A stretch of 64,000 bases of DNA from a virus. The notes under the pieces are model-generated. The model made no database searches. It was not told the origin of the DNA and worked only from the letters and a program-made list of their open reading frames with translations. The stretch is taken from IMG/VR virus record IMGVR_UViG_3300022925_002539, positions 37,580-101,579 of that record; one strand, given 5' to 3'. This document shows positions 7,355-13,894 of the stretch, one piece after another; position 1 is the first letter of the stretch; every line of letters begins with the position of its first letter. The position numbers and the translations under genes are program-made.

Positions 7355-8088
7355 GAAAATTTGTAAACAAAAAACTTGATGATCCTAACGACTATGCCAG
7401 TAGTTGGGATTGGACTGTTGCACATAGTGATTACCATTTTGATGACACTATACAAGACCAACCAGGTGATTGGTTTGAAGTGATTGGTAGATTCGAAGGA
7501 GATTGGAAAGCGGAACGTGATAGACTTGTCAAAGCAACACATCCTGTAAACTGGTCAACACGTAAACATTTTGCACAAAAGAAAAAAGATCCTGAAATGC
7601 TTACTCAGGAAGAATATGATATTGCTCAAGCAGGCGGGGATCCAAAAGGATTAATTCTTACTAACAAAAATAGTTTTTCAGATTGGTCAGATTATCCAAC
7701 ATTATATAAAATGATGGATTACTTTAAACTTACAAGTGATGGTGTTAGTTTAGTAAAGTGGCAAGCACATATACAAATGACTGGACAAATGTTTAACAAG
7801 CACATTGATAAATTATGGGACAGATGTCCAGACGATCCAGAACGTGTAGTACGAATAACTATTATGTTAGATGACTGGCAACCTGGACATTTTTATATGT
7901 ACGGAAACTGTATGTACGATCGATGGCGTGCCGGAGAGGTACATGTATTTGATTGGAGTAATGTTCCACATTGTACTGCTAATGCTAGTAGTCATCCACG
8001 AGCAGTATTACAAATGACTGGACTAAAGACAGATCGTACAAGAGAAATTCTAGATAATGCAAACAAGGATAATATCTTTAAAATATGA
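7351..8088 (+). CDS. aspartyl/asparaginyl beta-hydroxylase-like (2OG-Fe(II) dioxygenase type) protein
   Basis: 245 aa from the ATG at 7351, which overlaps the previous stop as ATGA. The C-terminal half has a jelly-roll dioxygenase pattern: FNKHIDKLW (H and D as putative iron ligands), DDWQPGHFY, WRAGEVHVFDW, then VPHCTAN (distal His) and RAVLQMTG (possible 2-oxoglutarate-binding Arg). Two shorter proteins at 43035 and 43601 share the W-x-x-GH, RxGDxxxW, PHxxxN and MQITG landmarks. The N-terminal ~90 residues are unique to this copy. The substrate is unknown. Confidence 0.7.
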   Translation: MRKFVNKKLDDPNDYASSWDWTVAHSDYHFDDTIQDQPGDWFEVIGRFEGDWKAERDRLVKATHPVNWSTRKHFAQKKKDPEMLTQEEYDIAQAGGDPKGLILTNKNSFSDWSDYPTLYKMMDYFKLTSDGVSLVKWQAHIQMTGQMFNKHIDKLWDRCPDDPERVVRITIMLDDWQPGHFYMYGNCMYDRWRAGEVHVFDWSNVPHCTANASSHPRAVLQMTGLKTDRTREILDNANKDNIFKI

Positions 8089-8771
8089 CAGTATTAATAG
8101 CAGGCGGAGATAGTTTTACATATGGTAGTGAACTACCAAGCCAAGAACATACCTGGGCAAATTTACTAGCAAAACGAAAAGGTTGGAATATTTGTAATAC
8201 TGCAAAACCTGGTTACTCTAATAGTGCTATTAGACGTAATGTCATGAATGCAGTAAATCAATATAAAGACTTAGATATTTATGTAGCAGTTATGTGGAGT
8301 TTTCCTAATCGTTATGAGTTTAGATTTGCATACGATACAGGACAACGTGAAAGTCCTTGGTATAGTATTAATCCTTTTACACCTCCAACATTTACAAATC
8401 AAACACATACAGATAATGCAGACTCTAAAGGTATTACAGAATTTGTAGGCAATTATGTCAAAAATATAGCAATTGACCCATATTGGGAAATATATAATAG
8501 CTGGTGTGAAATTGTTATGTTACAAAATTATCTTATCAAACATAACATCAGATATGTTTTTATGACAGTAGATCATACAATTTTTAAGTCGCAATTAGTA
8601 TTAGACACAACACTTAAAACACTTATTGCTGATATAGATATGTCAAAATTTATTGACCAGGAAGGAATGTTTACCTGGGCAAAACGTACAAAACAGGAGT
8701 TTTATACAACTCATCCTAAAGAGTCTGCACATATAGAATGGATAAATATGTTATATGATAGGATTGTGTAA
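8085..8771 (+). CDS. SGNH/GDSL-type hydrolase
   Basis: 228 aa. The GGDSFTYGSE block gives the catalytic Ser (S10) and the block I motif of SGNH esterases; KPGYSNSAIRR fits the Gly/Asn blocks, and a C-terminal TTHPKESAH segment supplies the usual Asp/His-type position (here H-P). These enzymes hydrolyse ester bonds, often acetyl groups on glycans. Located after a dioxygenase-like gene with a 4-bp overlap and followed by a 1-bp overlap, so it is part of one translationally coupled unit. Confidence 0.75.
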   Translation: MTVLIAGGDSFTYGSELPSQEHTWANLLAKRKGWNICNTAKPGYSNSAIRRNVMNAVNQYKDLDIYVAVMWSFPNRYEFRFAYDTGQRESPWYSINPFTPPTFTNQTHTDNADSKGITEFVGNYVKNIAIDPYWEIYNSWCEIVMLQNYLIKHNIRYVFMTVDHTIFKSQLVLDTTLKTLIADIDMSKFIDQEGMFTWAKRTKQEFYTTHPKESAHIEWINMLYDRIV

Positions 8772-9298
8772 TGGATATAGTTGATATTATCAAAAATACT
8801 AAAAGTATTTACATGAGTGAGAGCAGTCTAGAAACTATGATGGACATTGAACGTGTTGTAGATAGTTTAGACATATATGCTTTTAAAAATTGGAAAAAAG
8901 GTGAACTAGTAGAAGGCCCTATACGTAAGAAGCATTGGGTTGAAGCAACCTTTATGTGGCCTAAGAAACTTATGCCAGATCCTGACGGGGCAAAACGTTT
9001 GCTTGGGTACAATGCAAAAGTTACATACAGAGAAAGTACAGTTGCTACACCAGTTAAAGTAGAAGATTACAGTGACTTTAGACCTGGAACTAAGAAGCCT
9101 AAGTTACGTGAAGATCCAGTTTGGCTAGTAAATATTAAATTACCTATTGAACTTATAAAAGAATTTCGTGATGGATATATGGACATTGAAGGTAAAGAAA
9201 TAGACGTTTCTGAAATTGATGATGCATATGAAGAAGGCTTAGATCAAGCAGAACTAACAAACTTGAATAAAGACAAGGATGAATTTGATGCCACTTGA
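8771..9298 (+). CDS. hypothetical phage protein, possibly virion-associated
   Basis: 175 aa, acidic C-terminus (SEIDDAYEEGLDQAE). No signal peptide or membrane segment. The middle contains WVEATFMWPKKLMPDPDGA. I do not recognise a family with certainty. It is coupled to the next gene, which also looks like a conserved phage protein, and both precede the endolysin, so a structural or assembly role is possible. Confidence 0.6.
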   Translation: MDIVDIIKNTKSIYMSESSLETMMDIERVVDSLDIYAFKNWKKGELVEGPIRKKHWVEATFMWPKKLMPDPDGAKRLLGYNAKVTYRESTVATPVKVEDYSDFRPGTKKPKLREDPVWLVNIKLPIELIKEFRDGYMDIEGKEIDVSEIDDAYEEGLDQAELTNLNKDKDEFDAT

Positions 9299-9818
9299 TG
9301 AACAGGATTTAGAAGGTCGTATTGAGGAAACTGTACACTTTGATGAATACAAGCCTAAGATGGGAACTGATGATGCAATTATAGTTGCAACATTCAAAGT
9401 GTTTGGTAAACAACCTGCAATGGATCTTGAAAGTTTTATTGAAAAAGGATATGACTGGGTAATAGATGCAGAAACTAGTGCTGGTGAAATAAGCGAAGGC
9501 AAGTATATTGTATTCGTTGAAGCAGAACGTAGAACACATTATCCTGCAAAGTTTATGGGTCTAATTGAAGATCTTAAAAATATTACAGATGTAGAAAACT
9601 GGCAGTTTATGTATTTTGATAGACCTGAAAGTAGAAAAAATGCAACACTTCCTCTAACACAAACACAGTTGGCATCATCTATTCCACTTAGTCCTAAAAA
9701 ATATAGAGATGCTAAACGTGCAGTAGCAACAATGGAAAGTATTCTAAACAGTGCAAGAGTGCCAAGAAGCAAAGGCGATATAGAACAATTCAAACCTTAC
9801 CAACCAAAAGAGAGATAG
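9288..9818 (+). CDS. hypothetical phage protein upstream of endolysin
   Basis: 176 aa from the ATG at 9288, preferred over ATG 9279 because AAGGA (9275-9279) is 8 nt upstream of 9288 and overlaps the other codon. The sequence has an alpha/beta pattern with SFIEKGYDWVIDAETS and KYIVFVEAERR strands, a style I associate with conserved T4-like marine phage proteins of unknown role. No catalytic motif is apparent. Overlaps the previous gene by 11 bp and is followed 3 nt later by the endolysin. Confidence 0.6.
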   Translation: MPLDEQDLEGRIEETVHFDEYKPKMGTDDAIIVATFKVFGKQPAMDLESFIEKGYDWVIDAETSAGEISEGKYIVFVEAERRTHYPAKFMGLIEDLKNITDVENWQFMYFDRPESRKNATLPLTQTQLASSIPLSPKKYRDAKRAVATMESILNSARVPRSKGDIEQFKPYQPKER

Positions 9819-9821
9819 TCA

Positions 9822-10346
9822 ATGCAAGAAAATTACGATAAATGTATAGAAACAATACTACATCATGAAGGTGGATATGTAAATCATCCAAGCGATCCAG
9901 GTGGTGAAACTAACTTAGGTGTTACACTAAAAGTTTATGAAGCATGGTGTGCTGAACAAGATATAGAACAAAAAGATATGCGTGATCTTATTGTTGAAGA
10001 TGTTGCACCAATTTACAAAAAGAACTATTGGGATAGAGTGAAAGGTGATCAATTACCAGCAGGATTAGATTTATGTGTTTTTGATTTTGGTGTTAATGCA
10101 GGTACAGGACGTAGTGCAAAATACTTACAAACAATGATTGGTACAGTTGCAGACGGAGGCATTGGTCCAAACACACTTAAAAAATTAGATGAATATATAG
10201 AAGAAAACGGATTAACAGATACCATAACAAATTTTCAACAAGCAAGACAGGAATACTATGAAAGTCTTAGCACATTTGAAACATTTGGCAGAGGATGGAC
10301 TCGACGAGTAGATGAAACTACAGAACTAGCACTTAACATGATTTAG
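9822..10346 (+). CDS. endolysin, glycoside hydrolase family 108 lysozyme
   Basis: 174 aa. It begins with the GH108 signature ILHHEGGYVNHPSDPGGETNLGVT, in which E16 is the catalytic glutamate. A C-terminal part (GIGPNTLKKLDEY and DTITNFQQARQEYYESL) matches the peptidoglycan-binding half of the family. It hydrolyses the glycan backbone of murein. There is no signal peptide, so release needs a holin; the small membrane protein at 10773 is a candidate. First gene of a compact lysis cassette with spanins at 10937-11687. Confidence 0.92.
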   Translation: MQENYDKCIETILHHEGGYVNHPSDPGGETNLGVTLKVYEAWCAEQDIEQKDMRDLIVEDVAPIYKKNYWDRVKGDQLPAGLDLCVFDFGVNAGTGRSAKYLQTMIGTVADGGIGPNTLKKLDEYIEENGLTDTITNFQQARQEYYESLSTFETFGRGWTRRVDETTELALNMI

Positions 10347-10356
10347 GAGAAAAAAG

Positions 10357-10605
10357 TTGGGATTCGCATTCGATACACCAGTAGACCCATACAGTGAAGC
10401 AATGTCAGAAAGTGATATTGATACATGGTGGGCAAGTAAAGATAGAACAATGGCACATGGGTGGGATGACGCACACGGATATATTATGCGTGATGTTAGC
10501 AGTCGTATTCCTAAAGGCCACACTATTAAACACGGCATTAATGATGCAGGTAACAAATATTACTTAACAATAAGTGGTCCTAATATAAACAAAAGTTGGA
10601 CATAA
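10357..10605 (+). CDS. hypothetical protein, TTG start
   Basis: 82 aa starting at TTG 10357, supported by AGGAG at 10345-10349 with 7-nt spacing. Soluble, acidic, Trp- and His-containing (TWWASKDRTMAHGWDDAHGY). No recognised domain. Sits between endolysin and a Cys-rich small gene, within the lysis unit. Confidence 0.6.
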   Translation: MGFAFDTPVDPYSEAMSESDIDTWWASKDRTMAHGWDDAHGYIMRDVSSRIPKGHTIKHGINDAGNKYYLTISGPNINKSWT

Positions 10606-10606
10606 T

Positions 10607-10780
10607 TTGACAGTAGAAAATTACAAATCAACAAGTTGTGTAGTTTGTGGACATTATAGTCATTGCGGACAACCGCTATGGCTAGAAAATAAAGGCTATC
10701 CACAAGATGGCAATAACTTCTACAAGGCTTGCGAAAGTTGTAGTTGTGAAAAATGTAATAAAGGAGATTCAGATGATTAA
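10607..10780 (+). CDS. small cysteine-rich, zinc-ribbon-like protein
   Basis: 57 aa with a TTG start one nt after the preceding stop. It has seven Cys: CVVC early, then HYSHCG, and CESCSCEKC near the end. The CxxC pairs suggest a zinc-binding ribbon. Its stop codon overlaps the start of the next membrane protein (ATGATTAA). Too short to assign by family. The coding status rests on the clean frame, tight packing and the Cys pattern. Confidence 0.6.
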   Translation: MTVENYKSTSCVVCGHYSHCGQPLWLENKGYPQDGNNFYKACESCSCEKCNKGDSDD

Positions 10781-10937
10781 GAAATTTATTACAAGTAGAT
10801 TAGAAGAAAGAACAACCTGGGACGGTGCTATGCTAATAGGCTTAGGTCTAATAGTTTTAATTGCAGGTCCGTTTGCAAAACTTGCAGCTTACATCGCAAT
10901 AGGTTATGGTGCTTGGACAATTTACAAGAGTGAATAA
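10773..10937 (+). CDS. small membrane protein, holin candidate
   Basis: 54 aa from ATG 10773, chosen because AAAGGAGA (10760-10767) precedes it; longer in-frame extensions run through the Cys-rich gene. The N-terminus is basic (MIKKFITSRLEER), then one long or two short hydrophobic segments cover residues ~19-50 (AMLIGLGLIVLIAGP and AAYIAIGYGAW). Position between endolysin and spanins and the basic/hydrophobic layout suit a holin, but this is not shown by homology. Confidence 0.6.
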   Translation: MIKKFITSRLEERTTWDGAMLIGLGLIVLIAGPFAKLAAYIAIGYGAWTIYKSE

Positions 10938-11437
10938 TGGCTAGACTGTATCTTGTTTTATTACTTTTAGGTGTACTAGGAGGCGTTGGTTACGGCGCCT
11001 ACGGGTACTATACAAGTACACAACAAAGAATACAAACTCTATCTGAAAATAATGCTAAACTAGAAGTAGCAATTGAACAAAGTGAAAAAAGTGTAAATTT
11101 ATTAAAAAGTGAAGCAGCAAAGAATGCAGAGCTTAGTAAAAATTTACAAGTACAATTACAAAAAGCAGAAGCATATGGAGACGATCTAAGAAATAGATTA
11201 AGGAAACTTGATCTACTAGCAGATGCTATTTCAAATGCTAAAAATTTAGAAGGACGTATGAATGGTGCAACAGCTAAACTGTGGCGTGAAATCATGGGCG
11301 AAACTGGCAACAATACTGGCAGTACTAGCGATCTTCCTTTCTGGTTGCAGCGGTCTAAAACCGGAACCGGAAGTGAAGGTAGTGACACAAGTACAAAAAG
11401 TGACAGTACCGATAGTAGCCAGACCAAAGCCGATTAA
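10937..11437 (+). CDS. inner-membrane spanin (Rz-like)
   Basis: 166 aa. An N-terminal transmembrane helix (LYLVLLLLGVLGGVGYGAYGYY) is followed by an extended coiled coil (residues ~30-100, rich in Gln, Lys, Glu and Leu) and a Ser/Thr/Gly-rich flexible C-terminus. This is the i-spanin plan: anchored in the inner membrane, spanning the periplasm, bridging to the o-spanin to fuse membranes at lysis. The o-spanin gene starts inside it in another frame at 11262, as in Rz/Rz1 pairs. Confidence 0.8.
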   Translation: MARLYLVLLLLGVLGGVGYGAYGYYTSTQQRIQTLSENNAKLEVAIEQSEKSVNLLKSEAAKNAELSKNLQVQLQKAEAYGDDLRNRLRKLDLLADAISNAKNLEGRMNGATAKLWREIMGETGNNTGSTSDLPFWLQRSKTGTGSEGSDTSTKSDSTDSSQTKAD

Positions 11438-11687
11438 CCTTACAGATACACAAGTATATGTTGTAAACAAAGGTAATCTGGAAGCGTTTATTGCTGAGTT
11501 CACAGAGCAAAATGGTGAACTAGCCTTTGTTGCACTAAGCATTGACACATACGAAAACCTAGCACTTAATATAAGTGAACTAAGACGTTTCATAAATCAA
11601 CAAAATGAGATTATAGTCTATTATGAAAAAGCAATGACACCGGATGAAACAAACGAAAAAGATAAATCTACAATCAAAACTGACTGA
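11262..11687 (+). CDS. outer-membrane spanin lipoprotein (Rz1-like)
   Basis: 141 aa. A basic/hydrophobic signal followed by a lipobox, LAIFLSGCSG, gives a lipoprotein with Cys at the cleavage point. The mature part is Pro/Val-rich at first (KPEPEVKVVTQVQKVTVPIVARPKP), like Rz1 proteins, then helical. It overlaps the i-spanin gene out of frame by 176 bp and the following methyltransferase by 44 bp. The ATG at 11262 has AGGA 8-9 nt upstream. Longer than typical Rz1. Confidence 0.78.
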   Translation: MVQQLNCGVKSWAKLATILAVLAIFLSGCSGLKPEPEVKVVTQVQKVTVPIVARPKPINLTDTQVYVVNKGNLEAFIAEFTEQNGELAFVALSIDTYENLALNISELRRFINQQNEIIVYYEKAMTPDETNEKDKSTIKTD

Positions 11688-12465
11688 CACAATAAGTGGT
11701 AAAATGTTAATCTATATAGACGATCCTACAATAGGACGTAGTTTAGATTTATACGGCGAGTACTGTCAAGCAGAAATAGAATTACTTAAAAGCCTATCTA
11801 AAAAAAATACATGGTTCGTTGATATAGGTGCAAATATAGGTACACATACAATCCCACTTAGTTACAATGTAGAACGAGTACTAGCATTTGAACCTGACGA
11901 TGCTAATTTTGATTTGTTATCAAAAAATGTAGCAGGCATGTGTGCATTAAGAAAAAATGTTACTGCCACTAAAATGGCAATAGGTGATACTTTAGTAGAA
12001 GTTGATACAGAATTCGATTACGGAAAAACAAAAGTAGTACAAGGCACAGGTATAAAATCTGCACCACTTGATATACTAGGATTACCCAAAGTTGATCTGG
12101 TTAAAATTGATGTAGAAGGTCAAGAATTAAAAGTGTTAGTAGGAATGCGTAATATTTTACATACACATAAACCAGACATGCTAATAGAAATGCAAGACGA
12201 AACAACATATGCTGAAACTTATGACTTTTTAAAAAGTTGCAATTACAGTATGTATTGGTTTCCTGTAAGCACATATAATAAAAACAATCAAAAAAATAAT
12301 ACAGATGATATATTTGGGCCAAAACACGGAGTTATAAACTGGGTTTGTACTGCATATAAGTTAAATACAAAGTTAGAACCAGTAGTCGATAGAGATGATA
12401 CTGTAGAACGAATGGTATATAGGAGTAGAGAGAATGTGGGAAATGATAGAAAGGATGGCAGATGA
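11644..12465 (+). CDS. FkbM-family methyltransferase
   Basis: 273 aa. Contains TWFVDIGANIGTHTIPLS (motif I, about residues 56-73), LAFEPDDANFDLLSKN (motif II) and VDLVKIDVEGQELKVLVGM (FkbM signature). FkbM enzymes O-methylate small molecules or sugars using SAM. Overlaps the o-spanin at its start and the next small membrane protein at its end. A role in modifying a surface glycan would match the many carbohydrate genes of the phage, but the substrate is not shown. Confidence 0.85.
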   Translation: MKQTKKINLQSKLTDTISGKMLIYIDDPTIGRSLDLYGEYCQAEIELLKSLSKKNTWFVDIGANIGTHTIPLSYNVERVLAFEPDDANFDLLSKNVAGMCALRKNVTATKMAIGDTLVEVDTEFDYGKTKVVQGTGIKSAPLDILGLPKVDLVKIDVEGQELKVLVGMRNILHTHKPDMLIEMQDETTYAETYDFLKSCNYSMYWFPVSTYNKNNQKNNTDDIFGPKHGVINWVCTAYKLNTKLEPVVDRDDTVERMVYRSRENVGNDRKDGR

Positions 12466-12721
12466 CCGTCTATGGATCTATACTGCAATAGTTGGATCAT
12501 TATTTGGAGCTGCATTTTTATTTTGGTTTAAAGACACACGTATGGCTACATGGGGTGTACAAAAGTTTGATGCTACACTAGAATATCTTGCAATACGTTG
12601 GGGCTGGACTTGGCTACAGAATGATCCAAATGCTTGGCGTATAAAATATCCTAAGATAACAAATAAAATTGACGAACTTGAAGCCAGAATTCAAGAATTA
12701 GAGGAGAGAAATAATGGCTGA
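12434..12721 (+). CDS. small membrane-anchored coiled-coil protein
   Basis: 95 aa. One hydrophobic segment at about residues 13-32 (LWIYTAIVGSLFGAAFLFWF) and a charged C-terminal helix (NKIDELEARIQELEERNNG) with heptad spacing, giving a membrane anchor plus coiled coil. Overlaps both neighbours. No family recognised. Lies after the lysis genes, so an accessory lysis or membrane role is possible. Confidence 0.65.
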   Translation: MWEMIERMADDRLWIYTAIVGSLFGAAFLFWFKDTRMATWGVQKFDATLEYLAIRWGWTWLQNDPNAWRIKYPKITNKIDELEARIQELEERNNG

Positions 12722-13046
12722 AGAAATTAAACAAGCAGGTTTTCATCCTGCAGATACAAACGGTGACGGAAAAGTAACCGAAGAAGAACAGGCAATGTAC
12801 TTAGAGTTCAAACGCAAAGAACTAGAAGATGCAGATGCTATGCGTGATGCACAACGTAGCATGGCATGGTTTGCACTGTTTGGTATGTTGTTGTATCCTG
12901 CAATAGTACTAATAGCAAATATAATTGGCATGGATCAAGCTGCTAAGATATTAGGTGACATGGCTGCAGTATATTTTGTTTCTGTTGCTGCTATTGTAGC
13001 TGCATTTTTTGGTGCACAAGCAGTAGGCAATACTAAGAAAAAGTAA
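12714..13046 (+). CDS. EF-hand-containing membrane protein
   Basis: 110 aa. Residues ~14-25, DTNGDGKVTEEE, form a canonical EF-hand calcium loop (D-x-N-x-D-G-x-V-x-x-x-E). It is followed by a charged helix and two hydrophobic segments at ~51-70 and ~84-104. A single EF-hand on a membrane protein is unusual in phages. The function is unknown; calcium sensing is inference from the loop. Confidence 0.7.
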   Translation: MAEEIKQAGFHPADTNGDGKVTEEEQAMYLEFKRKELEDADAMRDAQRSMAWFALFGMLLYPAIVLIANIIGMDQAAKILGDMAAVYFVSVAAIVAAFFGAQAVGNTKKK

Positions 13047-13073
13047 AAATTTATCTATAGTCCTAATATGACG

Positions 13074-13087
13074 TAAATAGACATATG
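13074..13087 (+). promoter_or_regulatory. late-type box placed for a leaderless start
   Basis: TAAATA at 13074-13079, 5 nt, then ATG at 13085 (dnaJ). There is no ribosome site between box and start. Same spacing as upstream of 2982 and 29653. Confidence 0.45.
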
Positions 13088-13894
13088 AACTATTATGATG
13101 TATTAGGACTAAAAACTGATTGCAGTCCGCAAGATATTACAAAAGCATATCGTACACTAGCGAAAGAATTTCATCCTGATACAGGTGGTGATGAACAAAA
13201 GTTTCACGAAATAAGTGAAGCATATGACGTCCTTAAAGATCCACATAAACGTGCAAGATTTGATATGCATAATGCTAGACAACATACACTAAAAACAAAT
13301 GATATTTTCGATGATATGTTTACTGTGTTTGGAAGTGCAGGATTTCATCCTAGTAAGAGAGAATATACAAGAACAAAAACAAATAAAAATTTGGGCATTG
13401 TTATAGATTGCACACTAGAAGAAAGTTTTAGCGAACAAGAAAAAACTGTTAGTATTAAACATACAAATGGTACAAGACATTTAGTAAATTTAAAAATACC
13501 TCGTAGTGTTAATGATGGTACAAAAATAAAATATAAAGGCCTAGGAGATTTAAGATATCCTGATCTTCCACAGGGTGATTTAACTGTTACTGTAAAAATT
13601 ATTCCAGACGATGTGTTCATTAGAGAAGGCGATAATCTCAAAATACACTTGACAATAAACGCATGGAATGCTATAATAGGTACTGTTGTGCAAGTTACAA
13701 CAATTGATAAAAAGTTATTAAATTTAAATATTCCTGCAGGTACACAATTTGGTACAATACTGAAACTACCTAATTATGGAATGTATAATAAAAAAGACAG
13801 TAGAGGTGATTTACTTGTACAAGTACTTGTAAAAATACCAGAAAATTTATCAGAACAACAATTAAATATATGCAAGAAACTAAGAGACGAATAA
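13085..13894 (+). CDS. DnaJ-type co-chaperone (type II, no zinc fingers)
   Basis: 269 aa. The N-terminal J domain (residues 1-64) has the HPD motif at 30-32, needed to stimulate Hsp70 ATPase. A short linker follows, then the peptide-binding C-terminal domains (SVNDGTKIKYKGLGDLRYP and the repeat RSRGDLLVQVLVKIP-like segment). The zinc-finger repeats of type I DnaJ are absent, so it is CbpA-like. Followed immediately by a ClpA-type ATPase with a 0-nt gap. It should work with host DnaK. Confidence 0.92.
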   Translation: MNYYDVLGLKTDCSPQDITKAYRTLAKEFHPDTGGDEQKFHEISEAYDVLKDPHKRARFDMHNARQHTLKTNDIFDDMFTVFGSAGFHPSKREYTRTKTNKNLGIVIDCTLEESFSEQEKTVSIKHTNGTRHLVNLKIPRSVNDGTKIKYKGLGDLRYPDLPQGDLTVTVKIIPDDVFIREGDNLKIHLTINAWNAIIGTVVQVTTIDKKLLNLNIPAGTQFGTILKLPNYGMYNKKDSRGDLLVQVLVKIPENLSEQQLNICKKLRDE

